A stretch of 64,000 nt of DNA, from positions 23,321,739-23,385,738 of the forward strand of contig JAGTTD010000010.1 of NCBI GenBank assembly GCA_018398585.1. Direction: 5' to 3'. Every line of letters starts with the position of its first letter. The stretch's first letter is position 1. Shown in pieces: positions 22,527 to 32,991 of this stretch. The position numbers were made by a program, and so were the translations under genes. The DNA is from Simmondsia chinensis. Its lineage: Eukaryota > Streptophyta > Magnoliopsida > Caryophyllales > Simmondsiaceae. The notes below the pieces were generated by a model. That model had not been told where the DNA came from. It did no database searches and saw only the letters and a list, made by a program, of their open reading frames with translations.

Positions 22527-22551
22527 TTTTTTTTTTTTTTTTTTTTTTTTT
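22527..22551 (+). repeat. T25 homopolymer
   Basis: Marks the junction between LTR unit K and the CT/CA-rich region. It could be the poly(A) tail of a minus-strand retroposon or simple slippage. The exact length in the genome is uncertain. Confidence 0.6.
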
Positions 22552-22555
22552 GCTT

Positions 22556-23270
22556 ACCAGCGTCTCTCTCTCTCTACACGTCTCTCTCACCCAACGTCTC
22601 TCTCTGACAACTGGCGTGACTCTCTCCCCTCCAACATTGGCTAGATCACCGACAACCACTAACACCCATGCCGGCGGCGCCCACTTGACAGCGACAACCC
22701 ACCGCCAGTAAGCGTAGCCTCCCCTCCATTCACCCGCCCTCCTTCACACCCACCACCCACCACACCCACCCTCACACCCCACAACCAGGGACCACCACCA
22801 CAACCAGGCACCATCGCCACTGACCACCACTGTCACCCTCCACCATCCTCACACCCACCCCTCATGAGCCCCATGAGCCCTACACCCTACCCCATCCCAC
22901 CCCACCCACCACCACCAGTCGCACACCCCACCCCACCCCACCACAGGTACCCACCCACACCACCACCACCGCCACCACCGCCACGGGTACCCACCCCGCC
23001 CACACATCCACACCCCACGAAACCCCCCTACATTAACCACACCCAACCACCACCGGCCCACACCCCACCGGTACTCACCACTAGCCCCCACCTCACCCAC
23101 CACCACTTACAGCCACACACTCCACCCCACCCACTCGCCAACACCAACCCCACACCCCTTTGAAATCCCTCACCTTTTACGCTTTCCACCCCCCCCCCCC
23201 CCCCCCCCCCCCAAACACCATCACCACTACCCCCACCACCACCACATTGCAGCCAGAAGCCCGCAACTAG
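22556..23270. repeat. CT- and CCACC-rich low-complexity tract
   Basis: Starts with CGTCTCTCTCTC repeats, then about 600 bp almost free of G on the plus strand, rich in CCACCACC and CACACCC. Proline-rich (plus) or Gly/Trp-rich (minus) frames arise only from composition. Strongly different from the AT-rich surroundings. Confidence 0.8.
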
Positions 23271-23481
23271 TTGCTCGGAGTAGGCCCAGGTAAGTGTTAG
23301 CCAGGTCAGAATATCAACTATGCACCAGTCCAGGTTTGATCTACCCTTTATTACTGCAGGGTGGTACTTTAATTTTCGACTGTTGGGTATATTTTAATTT
23401 GTTTTGATCTGATTTTCCCATTGCTCTACTTTGTTACTTTGAACTATGTTAATCTGATCGTAATTGACTATGGTGGTAATT

Positions 23482-23800
23482 TGTTATGAATCAAGAACAA
23501 TCTTGATTCATATCCTAAGATAGAAAAGAGTTTAGGTGAGAAGAGAAATGAAAGCAGATGAGAAGTAGAGAGAAATTAGGGTTGAGAAGAGAAATAGAAG
23601 TATATTCATTCATCAATAATCAATTACATGATAGATCTTGCCTATTTATAACAAGATAGATGCAATGAACTAAGACTAAAGCTACAACTGACTCAATACA
23701 GTAGCCACCAAACTTGTCCAGGCTAGACTTCTTAACCGACTTTCCTGCCTAAAGAACACTTACAAAAGCATTGCCAACAAGTTAACAGATGATCATAACA
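23482..23800 (-). repeat. 3' LTR of element D
   Basis: TGTTATGAATCAAGAACAAT to GATCATAACA. Near-identical to 28091-28409, suggesting a younger insertion than C. The polypurine tract on the minus strand (complement of 23801-23814) reads AATGGGAAGGGATT. Confidence 0.92.
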
Positions 23801-23829
23801 ATCCCTTCCCATTAAAAACATTCTTGGGC

Positions 23830-25070
23830 TCAAGAATGAAAGTGATAAAATTGATTGTGAAGGAATGGCAATGTCTCCCAAGTGCTGTGCTGATCATCCA
23901 AATTAGCCCATTGAATCAAGGCTTCAATCTTATGGTGCGAAGCAGAACTTGACCTCGTATCCAATATAGCCAAAGGAGCCAGTAAAAGACCACCATCCTT
24001 TGCTGTTGTTGGTGGAGATAGGGAACTGCAGGAGCCCTCCTTTACTTGCTTCTTCAAGAGAGACACATGAAAAACAGGATGCACCGCACTATCTAGTGGT
24101 AGATCTAACTTGTATGCTACTGCTCCCACATGCTGCAAGATCTTGTAAGGCCAAAATAACATGCTCCCAGGTCGACATTGTTAAGTACTGCAACTGAAGA
24201 TTTCCTGTAAGGTTGCAACTTCAAATAAACTTTGTCACCTACAACAAAAGACTTGTCAATTCTATGTTTATCTGCAAAGAATTTCATCCGTGATTGAGAA
24301 AGCGGCAAATTATCCTTAAGCTAAAGCATGAGTTATTTTCACAGGTCTAACAAATCAAATACTTCATTAACAGATGAAACTACTCCTTGAAGACCCATTA
24401 GTGAGGGTGGATCATAACCATATAGTGCCTTGAAAGGAGTTGTCTTAATAGCTGAATGTGTGTGTGTGTTATACCAATACTCAGCTAAAGAAAGCCAACC
24501 AAACCAATGCTTGAGATGATTGAAAGCCATACTGTGCAGATACCGCTCCAAACATTGATTCACTTGTTCAGTTTGTCCATCCATTTGAGGATGGTATGAA
24601 GAACTTAGAGCAAGTGTAGTTCCCAGCAAACTAAACAAATCTGTCCAGAAATGGCCAATGAAAAGCCTGCCTTAGCCAGAAGTGATGGACTGAGGCAGTA
24701 CATGAAGATGATATAAATGATCTAAGAACATCTTTGTAAGCCTTGCGGTAGTAATTGGATGATTGGGGCCAATTAAGTGTCCAAATTTGGGGAAGCGATC
24801 GACTACAACCCAAATCACTTCCCTTTAGACTTAGGCAAACCCTTAATGAAATCCATACTTATATGTTGCCAAGCTCTCTCTGGAATAGGTAATGGTTGCA
24901 ATAATCCTCCATAAGGAACACATTCACTTTTGGTTTGTTGAAAAACCTCACAAGGACGAACACATTTCACCACACTCTTCTTCATTCCAACACATTGGAA
25001 GTACTGTTTTACTCACTAGTAGGTACCTTCGTTTCCCTTGTGGCCATGCCACACAGAAGAATGAATGACC
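23830..25070 (-). pseudogene. Integrase and C-terminal end of element D
   Basis: From right to left: zinc-binding segment with MKKSVVKCVRPCE (about 24985-24945), core SMDFIKGLPKSKG (about 24860) and, after frame breaks, LALSSSYHPQMDGQTEQVNQ (Glu position reads Glu, about 24590-24540). Then WFGWLSLAEYWYNT, FKALYGYDPPSLMG, SFVVGDKVYLKLQPYR and VHPVFHVSLLKKQV, ending LLLAPLAILDTRS and STWETLPFLHNQ at about 23880. Frame changes near 24630 and 24160 inactivate it. Confidence 0.88.
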
Positions 25071-25081
25071 AAGACTATTTG

Positions 25082-25843
25082 CTACCTTAATTCAGTATAA
25101 GACCCAATGTATATCTTGCCTTTAATCATGATCATACCATTATACACTATCACCCCAGCTTCAGAGCTGGCTGAAGGCTTAACATTTGCAACAATGTGGC
25201 AATCCTGAGCAAAATCATCATCCACATAAGTCTGCAGAACTTCTTCAATCCAAGAAGGAAGTGATACAGAAATTGCGTTGCTGTGAGCCTGATCTTTCAT
25301 TTCTTGACACCGAGAAAGAGCATCTGCCACTACATTTTCTCTTCCACATCTACACACAATCGAATAGTCTAAGCCTTACATCTTCATGAGGCCTTTACGT
25401 TGGACCCTTGCAGTAATTTTCTGCTCCAATAGGTATTTGAGGCTTTGATGGTCAGTATTAATAATGAAACGGTGCCCTTCTAGATAATGTCTCCACTTTT
25501 GCACCGCAAGGAGGATTGCAAGATACTCCTTCTCATAAATTGGCAAACTCAAGTTCCTGGGTCCTAAAGCTTGATTTAGATAAGCAATTGGTTTTCCTTT
25601 TTGGGACAGCACCACCCCAAATCCAGTGCTACTTACATCTATTTCCAGCACAAAAGGAAGTCTAAAATCTGGCATAGCTAGCACCATAGCTTCACACATG
25701 GCAGATTTAAGCTGCTGGAAAGCTGTTTGAGCATTTCATTCCATCCAAAAGCATCATTCTTAAGCAATTCTGTAAGAGGTTTAGCCATCCAACTGTAACC
25801 AAAGATGAACTTATGATAATACATAGTCAAACCCAAGAAACTC
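25082..25843 (-). pseudogene. RNase H and RT thumb of element D
   Basis: RNase H: LEIDVSSTGFGVVLSQKGKP (about 25645-25590), LPIYEKEYLAILLAVQKW (about 25550), INTDHQSLKYLL (about 25460) and the closing ADALSRCQE (about 25320). Only one or two stops interrupt it, making it the best-preserved RNase H in the window. The RT thumb (a [24 protein letters not shown] stretch) is cut at 25843 by an L1 fragment. Confidence 0.88.
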
Positions 25844-26241
25844 TTTTTTTTTGGTAAGTCAGTGTAAGAATATCATATATGAACAAATATATGTACAAGT
25901 CTACGAGGGGCATACCCCAAGCCAAGGCCCAAGGCCAACATCAATGAATCAATCCAAAGAAAGAAATCAAAATAATGAAATCAAAAGCCAACATGGCCAA
26001 ACAAAAAGAACAAAGCCAAAAAGCAAAAATAAAGCTAGCGCTTAATCCCCCACTCCTGTAGGAGCTGTGAGTGACGATGAGTACCACGAAGCGTAGGGGC
26101 AGCAATGAGACGGCTGCGAACCAATCCTGTGATGTCCTCAGTGACGACTGCTGATGGCCTGGACTAGGAGCGCTGGATCCTCAGGTTACGCTCGTACCAG
26201 AGGATGTAAACCGTCGCAGAAAAACAAAGGCAGGCAAGGAT
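25844..26241 (-). mobile_element. 5'-truncated L1 LINE inside element D
   Basis: Flanked by an exact 12-bp duplication CCCAAGAAACTC (25832-25843 and 26242-26253), with a T run at its left edge that is the poly(A) tail on the minus strand. The minus strand encodes the last residues of L1 ORF2: TVYILWYERNLRIQRS and DITGLVRSRLIAAPTLRG, then a ~200-bp 3' UTR. Truncation and tail are typical of target-primed LINE insertion. Confidence 0.85.
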
Positions 26242-26253
26242 CCCAAGAAACTC

Positions 26254-26640
26254 CTTAACTGCTTGATGGAAGTAGGTACTAGCACATCTTGCATAGCTTT
26301 GATCTTTCCTGGATCAATAGCAACTCCATGCCTTGAAGCATCATATCCCAGATATTCAACTTGTGAACTAGTAAAAGAGCATTTAGATAGCTTTCATGTC
26401 ATGATCCTCCAAAGCTATGGCCAATTGCACACACAATCTTTGGATCCACAAAGCTATATGTACTCCCACTATCCACCCAAATCAAGATTGATCTATGTCA
26501 AACCTGTTCCCTTATCCTGATTACGTTATGGAACCTCCACCAGTCAAATTCTAAGCTCATCTTCATCTAAGTCACCAATTTCCTCTTGTTATTGCTCTTC
26601 AAATTGAATTGGCTCTCCACTTCCCCAAGAACATCCTCTA
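26254..26640 (-). pseudogene. Protease-RT fusion remnant of element D
   Basis: Right to left: VDSGSTYSFVDPK (protease active site, about 26485-26445) runs within ~60 bases into FTSSQVEYLGYDASRHGVAI (RT palm/thumb border, about 26380). The end of protease, the connection and most of RT, about 1 kb, are missing, so D is a deletion derivative. Confidence 0.75.
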
Positions 26641-27739
26641 ATTCATTTTCATATTCAACACCAATGACAGCCATTAAGAGTTTAGGATTGCATTTATTGC
26701 TGAAAAAATACTTCTAATTGCACTTATAACATAAGTGTTGGGCCTTCTTCTCCTCCATACTTCGACTTCTACTGCCACCAGAAGATACAAAAGAAGTCAC
26801 AGATGACCCCTGACCACCTCTGGATCGTACTTCTTCTGGTGCTGATAAGATGGTATTCTCAAAGCGCCGGGCCTTGGAATAAGCTTGAGAAAGTGTTGTC
26901 GGTTCCAAAGTCTTGACCAGATTCTTAATCTTGAACTTCAAGCCATTGATAAAGCTTGAAACATAGAAATCCTCGGTGGTCTCTAGATAAGCAATGAACA
27001 TGCGCGTTCTCAAGTTCTCAAACCTTGTCATATACTCTTTCATTGAGGTTGTTTGTATTACTATGCTAAAATTGTCCACAATGTCTCCAATGTCATCCTC
27101 TCCATAGCTTTCATGTAATTCCTTCACAAACTCACCCCAAGTAATAGAAGCTCTCCTCCTCATTAATCAAAAATACAAAGTTTCTTGGTCTCCTTTCAAG
27201 TATACTGCTATAAGATCCACCTTTTCAACTTCTGATATGTGATAAAATTGAAAAGAACGCTCACATCTTCTAATCCAGGACTGTGGTTGCACTCCATCAA
27301 ACTTTTCCATATCAATTCTTAGCTGTTTGAATCCAAAGCTTTGGGACACAGCTGTTACATCTCCACTTCCCTAAGATGTATTATGAATAGTTGGAGAATG
27401 TAATTAAGTAGCTGGTCTCAAAATTCCAGCAGGATTGTCCTGCCTATCTTGTCTGTCCTGGTGTTGCTGTATTTGATTAATCTATGAATGCAGACTCTAA
27501 ATTTCTTTAAGTGCAACTCCTTGTATGTCCAATTGTTGCCGCATTCCACCTACTCGTATGGAAACATTCTGAGTTGCCTCCTTGCTGTTCTGAAGTGACA
27601 GGAACATAGCATTCACTTGGTGAGCTATGTTGGCACTTGTATCAGACTAATCATCAACAGCAATATTTCCAGCTTCATTCATAGTGGCAGCTGCTATAGC
27701 AGCAACATATGAGGTTGCACCTGATCTAGTAGTGGGCAT
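26641..27739 (-). pseudogene. gag of element D
   Basis: Starts MPTTRSGATSYVAAIAA at 27739. Capsid-like parts: RIDMEKFDGVQPQSWIRRCE (about 27320-27260), ITWGEFVKELHESYGEDD (about 27145), MKEYMTRFENLRTRMFIAY and FINGLKFKIKNLVKTLEP. A knuckle begins LCYKCN at about 26720. There are stops and a frame change near 27165. Confidence 0.85.
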
Positions 27740-28076
27740 AATTTGCAAAAACAACGTAAATCTTGTACTAATTGATGTATCTGCAAGAGAACAACAAGAA
27801 ATGGAACAGTATAATGTATATGTAGATGAGAGAAAGTTTATTATTAAGTAATGCACTCAACTGTAATGGATCCTAAACAAGGATCAATTTGCAATGCCTT
27901 AACAATTGAATTCCGGATCAGGCAGCTATTGATCTAGATTTTGATCAAATTTAACCTTGTAAAAGCAATGATTGAACTAATATAAGTTCAAACCCTCAAC
28001 AATACTCGAACCAAGGATCATATGCAATTAATTACACTTCGATAACTCAATGATGCTAAATTGGAGCTAAATTCAA

Positions 28077-28088
28077 GCTCTGATGCCA
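28077..28088 (-). promoter_or_regulatory. Primer-binding site of element D
   Basis: The complement reads TGGCATCAGAGC, one change from the initiator-Met site, two bases from the LTR at 28091. Confidence 0.8.
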
Positions 28089-28090
28089 AT

Positions 28091-28409
28091 TGTTATGAAT
28101 CAAGAACAATCTTGATTCATAACCTAAGATAGAAAAGAGTTTAGGTGAGAAGAGAAGTGAAAGCAGATAAGAAGTAGAGATAAACTAGGGTTGAGAAGAG
28201 AAATAAAAGTATATCCATTCATCAATGATCAATTACATGATAGATCTTGCTTATTTATAACAAGATAGATGCAATGAACTAAGAGTAAAGCTGCAACCGA
28301 CTCAATACTGCAGCCGCCAAACTTGACTAGGCTAGACTTCTAAACTGACTTTCCCACCTAAAGAACACTTACAAAAGCATTACCAACATGTTAACAAATG
28401 ATCATAACA
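28091..28409 (-). repeat. 5' LTR of element D
   Basis: 319 bp, TGTTATGAATC to GATCATAACA. On the minus strand it has TTATAAATAAG as a TATA-like site near 28250 and a CT-rich U5. Confidence 0.92.
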
Positions 28410-28559
28410 TAATTACGTGCGTATGTTGTAGTAAGCATTTGGTCTATATGCTCACTTACCTGGGACAGTCACAGCTAGTTGATGAATGTTACTAGTTATG
28501 GAACTCAGAGATTGAGGCCATCTTTGAAGGGGTTGGGGAGGGGAAAGGGGTAGCAAAAG

Positions 28560-29470
28560 GGGTGGGGAAATTTGCGACTTGGGACACTAAATGTTATGAT
28601 GCGAACAAGGAAGAGTTTTTGAGGTGGCCCAAATGATGATGAAGAGAAAGATCAACATCCTTTGTCTTCAGGAGACTAAATGGGTTAGCATGAAAGCCAG
28701 GGATGTGTTGGGTTACACGATGTGGTATGCTGGCAAGGCCAGAGGTAGGAATGAAGTTGGCATCATCGTGGATAGCAGCCTCAAGGATAAAGTAGTTGGA
28801 GTGTCCAGGACAAGCGATAGGATCATAAGCATCAAAATGGTACTAGATAGGAAGGTATTGAACATCAACAGTTCCTATGCACCGCAAAGTGGACTAACAG
28901 AGCGCGAGAAGGCAACATTCTGGGAGGACTTAGACATAACGATGTAAGGCATACTCCAAACCGAATAAGTGATGAGTGGCGGGGATTTTAGTGGGCACGT
29001 TGACACGACTGAGGATGGTTATGCATCACACCTAGAGGATTTGGTTTTGGAACCATGAATGCAGAGGGCAAGGCCCTCCTAGATTTTGCGGTTACTTATG
29101 ACCTAACGGTTGCCAACACCTTCTTCAGAAAACGTGATGAACGCATCATCATGTATTAAAGTGGTGGGATAAGGACACAAATTGACTACGTACTATTAAG
29201 GAAAAGGATACAAAGTGACTATAGAAATTGTAAGGTTATCCCAGGAGAAGACATTTTAACACAACATAGGGTGCTGTGGGCTGATATAAAGGCCAAGAAG
29301 CGGGCCAAAAGAACTAGCGAACCTACACAAACACATACTCGCTTGAGGAATTTGAAGGGGACGAAGTGTAAAGTGTATAAGGAAAGAGCAGAGGTTGAGC
29401 TGGAGTGGGACTGTGAGGGAGATGATGCCCAAATGTGGAACCAACTTCATGGCCACCCGACCTCCTTATG
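28560..29470 (+). pseudogene. RTE LINE endonuclease domain
   Basis: The apurinic-type endonuclease that nicks target DNA for LINE insertion. LGTLNVMMRTRKSF (28572) precedes KRKINILCLQETKWV (28642), GYTMWYAGKARGRNEVGIIV (about 28710), DRIISIKMVLDRKVLNI and SSYAPQSGLTEREKATFWED (about 28870), GGDFSGHVD (about 28978) and GGIRTQIDYVLLRKR (29165-29205). This order is that of plant RTE proteins. It breaks frame at about 28950, 29055 and 29158 and stops at about 29470. No RT follows. Confidence 0.88.
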
Positions 29471-29499
29471 GTCTGAAAGATAGTCGAGTTCAACTGCTA

Positions 29500-30410
29500 G
29501 TGGGGTAGGCCACCCCCTTTTAAGGATCAACCTACCCTAGAGGGCACTATGGTGAGCTATGCCCGTGTATGTGTACATATCGATGCTTGGACCCATCCAC
29601 TAAAGAGACTATTAGTTAATTATAATGGTGGGCATATACTTGTAACTGTCAAATTTGAAGGTATGCTGAAAGTTTGTTGCACATGTCGAGTTTTTGGCCA
29701 CTCATGTCAAGTTTTGAATATTATTACCGCCCACTTTGGGTAGCCAGAGCTGGTGGTCGAAAACAATCCTAGCAGCGATGCAGGCGGTGCAAGGAGCTAG
29801 TGGGGAGTGATATTGCTTTTAGGCTGGAGAGTGTTGTTGATGGTTCTGGACCAGTTCTTAGCAACCCAAAGGGAAATGGACCCTATCGGGGGGTGGGTGA
29901 TGCTGGGCCAATGAGGGATGTAGATGATGCTAGGCCAAGAAGTGTTGTGGGAGTTGAGGCCGCCTGCTGGGCCGGGAAATGTCATGGCCCTTATTGCTTC
30001 TGCTGGGCTTGTTCATGGGCAGCACCCTCTTGCTTCTATTGGGCCTATTCTTAGGCCACACGTTACCTCCTCTGCTGAAGCAGCTTATGGGTTGCGGGCC
30101 TCTTCTCTAGTGACGCAGCTTATGGGTCCCGGTTTAAAGGCCAGATAATTCCAGCATAATTGGGCCCATTATGGAGGGGCTTTTCTCTACTTCAAGGGAA
30201 AATGGGCCTATTTTGGAGGGGCTTTCCTCTAGTGGGGTTAATTCACGGGGAAATGGGCCGAATTTGGATAGGCTTTCCATTAGTGGGCGACATCCTAGTG
30301 GGGATGGTGATGGGGTTCAGCCGTGTGGTTTTTACCTAAGGGAGGAGGGACTTGTTCTTTATTCTTTTGAGCTATGTGGGCCACATATTTCTATCGACCC
30401 CCTATAATTT
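29500..30410 (+). pseudogene. L1 ORF1 remnant
   Basis: ARVCVHIDAWTHPLKRLLVN (29561) and a cysteine-rich VCCTCRVFGHSCQVL (about 29670) match the part of plant L1 ORF1 that joins the DUF4283-type region to the zinc knuckle (C-x2-C...GH-x4-C, last position decayed). The following ~600 bp is Gly/Pro-rich and degenerate. At 30160-30300 it has about three copies of a ~60-bp repeat around GAGGGGCTTT. ORF1 protein would bind LINE RNA. Confidence 0.65.
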
Positions 30411-30844
30411 GTTGTACTGTTAGAGTAGCGACTCAGCACCACCCTAGTGCTGGGTCCCCTGATCATGTCTTAGGTCAGACTTTGGAGACTGGATCTGCTA
30501 GTAGGCCGGTCAGGTTGTGGTGGAAGTGAATGTCACCCTAGTCGCCACTCTTGGTTCTTCAGCTACCCTTATCGTTGTCTCAACTTTGGGCTCTATTTCT
30601 CTTCTTCTGAAGACTTCCACCGACTTTTTATGCCCGTCTCCTCTTCTTCTTGTGGCACTAGTGATATCCCTTTTGAGGTGGAGGAACCTTATGATGCCAT
30701 TATCAGGATCACTACACCTCTTATCTGTACTTTGAATTGGGAGGCCAGTGCGCCTAATCTCATATCGGACCGGTTTGACAATGTGTTGAATGCCTCCATT
30801 TCTTACAGTGTTAAGGATCCAATGATTCCCCACAACTACCCTCC
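30411..30844 (+). other. L1 inter-ORF region
   Basis: Serine/leucine-rich frames on both strands without recognisable domains, between the ORF1 remnant and the ORF2 start. Probably decayed ORF1 C-terminus. Confidence 0.4.
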
Positions 30845-32089
30845 ATGGAGGTCAACTTGATTCACAGATGGGACATCATTGTGATCGGCTATTGGAACAA
30901 TAGGGGGCTAAACAACCCTAATTCCTCCCATGCTGTACGATATTGTATTTCTTGCAATCGCTTGTCTTTTGTTGGTTTAGTTGAGACCAAAACCAAACCA
31001 TTTGATGTAGTGGCTGTGATTGCTCGAAGTGCTCATGGATGGAAGTTTGTCTACAATGAGGTCGGCTCCTCTCGATATCGTATTATCATTTCTTGGGACC
31101 CAGGAGTCTATCAAGTCGATTTGATTCGAGGAGGTGATCAGTTACATACTTGTCATGTTTCTACTATGTCTAGAGCTACGGGCTTTCTCACCACCCCTAT
31201 TTATGGCTTGAACGAGCCAAGTCCTCAAAGAGCGCTCTAGGATTACCTTCGATGTGTTAGTTCCAGTGTTCTAGATGAGCCTTCGATCCTTCTAGGGGAT
31301 TTCAATGGCATCCTTTGCCCTTCCAATAGATGGGGTGGCCAGGAGATTTGGCTTGGTCATATGGATGGCATTCTGAGTGTGTTGATACGGCTGAGCTTAC
31401 GACTCTTTCTCACTTCGAACTTCATTTGACATGGTCCAACGGCATTGAGGATGATGGATTGGTCCGCAAGCAAAATGATTGGTGCCTTGTCAGTGAGAGT
31501 TGGCTTTGTGACTTCCTTGTTGCCTCTTCTGGGGTTCTTGCACATCACATTATTTCTAATCATAGAGCTACTACTGTTAAGGGGCTTTGGGAACGTCATG
31601 CTGAGCAACTTCCTTTCAAGTTCTTTAACTTCTGGGCCAATCATGAGGATTCCCTTCCTACCGTTCGGAGAGTCTAGGACTAGTATTGAGGGCACTCCGA
31701 TGTTTTCAAAAGTTGAAGTTGCTAAAGAGGGAGTTAAAGGCCCTCAATGCTCAGCATTTCGGTCATATTTCAGCCAAAGTGGAGGTGGCTCAAGATGTAT
31801 GGGCCCTGCATCAAAGAGAATTAGTCGAGGACCTTGAGTCACTTGTCCTTCAATTCGAGGACTGCCGCATTTACTGTAAGTACTCACACTTATGTCGGGA
31901 AGAGGAGCCATTTTATCGTCAAACATCATGTGTTTGGTGGCTTTCACTCGAGGATCAAAGCACTTGGTTCTTCCATCGGCAGTCAAGGAACCAGATTTCG
32001 TCGATAGTTGGTCCAGATGGTGTGAGGACTTATGACATGCAGTTGATCTCTCGCACTCATGTTGCACTTTTTCAGGAGCTGTTGACTGA
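30845..32089 (+). pseudogene. L1 ORF2 endonuclease and linker
   Basis: Starts near 30845. IIVIGYWNNRGLNNPNSSH (30869) matches the SWNVRGLN start of L1 endonuclease. Then VGLVETKTKPF (30977), PSILLGDFNGILCPS (31283) and, after a frameshift, FELHLTWSN...DDGLVRKQNDWCLVSESWL (31416-31506) and HHIISNHRATTVKG (the SDH motif as SNH, 31543). The linker to RT continues with W-rich and acidic stretches to 32089. Stops at about 31238 and 31676. Confidence 0.85.
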
Positions 32090-32988
32090 GGGCCTGTTTG
32101 GGATTGCTTATTTCAAGGAAAAAATTGCATTTTCTTGAAAAAGCACTTTTTTAGATTTGAGGGTGCTTGGCAACTATGAAAATGCACCTTTTATTAAAAG
32201 CAGAAGCTACTTTTCTACTTTTAAGCAGAAGCAGAAATAAAAACTAGACAATTGAGAAAGTTTATTTCATGTACCCCAAAATTTTTCATTATATTTGAAA
32301 AATAATTTATATGTTTTAAAATATATATTAAATATGAAAAAATATTTTAATAATTAATAATGTATTTATGATATTTAGAAAATATTTTAAAGTACTATAC
32401 TTTTTTTAAACATTAAATATTCTAAAAAATTTGAGAAAATATTTTTTAAATATAAAAAGTGTGTTAAATATATATATATATATACATATAGGCCCATCAT
32501 AAGGGTGTCTCAGTTGGTGATGTTTGTTGCACATGCAGTCATCGCCCGGGGGTCAGGAGTTTGATTCTCACTGAGGATATACTCATTACTTACCCACACA
32601 TGGGGGCTTGTGGGCTGCTCTCATGGGATGGGGTTGGTTGGGAAAACCTAATCCCTCGTCAAAAGAAAAATATATTTATATATTCAGGAAATATTTTAAA
32701 CAATAAAACGAATTTAAATATTTAAAAAATGCATTAAATATTTAGAACAGTTCATGGGTGATTTTTTTCAAATATAATAGACTTCTATTATTGCCTTTTT
32801 TGGTAATTTTAATGAAAAAAGCACTTCTTTTAACATTGGCCAAACTCTCATAGTACTACCATAAGTGCTTTTTTACTAGTTGGCGAAACACAAACTGCTT
32901 ATTTGAAGGAGCACTTTTACCAAAAAGTGCTTTTACAAGAAGTGCTTCTGAAAGAAGAAGTTTTTTCACAGCAATCCTAAACAAGCCC
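32090..32988. mobile_element. Harbinger/Tourist-like MITE inside L1 ORF2
   Basis: Terminal inverted repeats GGGCCTGTTTGGGATTGCT and, reversed, GGGCTTGTTTAGGATTGCT (right end 32970-32988). Flanking 3-bp duplication TGA (32087-32089) / TAA (32989-32991). Deleting the element and one 3-bp copy rejoins the L1 reading frame (LLT-EPSVLLIKDV). Subterminal AAAAGTGCTTTT-type repeats occur at both ends. No transposase is encoded. 899 bp including a nested SINE. Confidence 0.85.
32491..32668 (+). mobile_element. tRNA-derived SINE inside the MITE
   Basis: A-box-like TGTCTCAGTTGG (32506-32517) and B-box-like AGTTTGATTCTC (32558-32569) are about 52 bp apart, as in a pol III tRNA promoter. A GC-richer body and a short A-rich end (GTCAAAAGAAAAA) follow. 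It sits in AT-rich MITE interior. Duplications cannot be fixed because both flanks are TA repeats. Confidence 0.65.
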
Positions 32989-32991
32989 TAA

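Larger units (their letters stand above)
23482..28409 (-). mobile_element. Ty3/gypsy element D, internally deleted, with TSD
   Basis: Exact duplication TAATT on both sides (23477-23481 and 28410-28414). Two 319-bp LTRs face minus. Reading from right to left: primer site, gag, protease start, a deletion removing most of RT, RT thumb, an L1 insertion, RNase H, integrase, C-terminal end. Same family as A, B, C and E. Length including the L1 is 4.93 kb. Confidence 0.92.
22552..29480 (+). mobile_element. Probable RTE-type LINE, split by gypsy D
   Basis: The flanks of element D join cleanly: the sequence left of 23481 and right of 28410 forms one unit that leads directly into RTE endonuclease sequence. 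The 5' part is CT-rich and then CCACC-rich (22556-23260), with a C24 run at 23189-23212. I read it as a LINE leader, but its homology is unproven. The element ends abruptly at about 29470, before the RT domain, against L1 sequence. Confidence 0.5.

Noticed and set aside
22864..23163. Proline-rich plus-strand frame and Gly/Trp-rich minus-strand frame
   Set aside because: Both result from the CCACC composition. No start context, domain or conservation.
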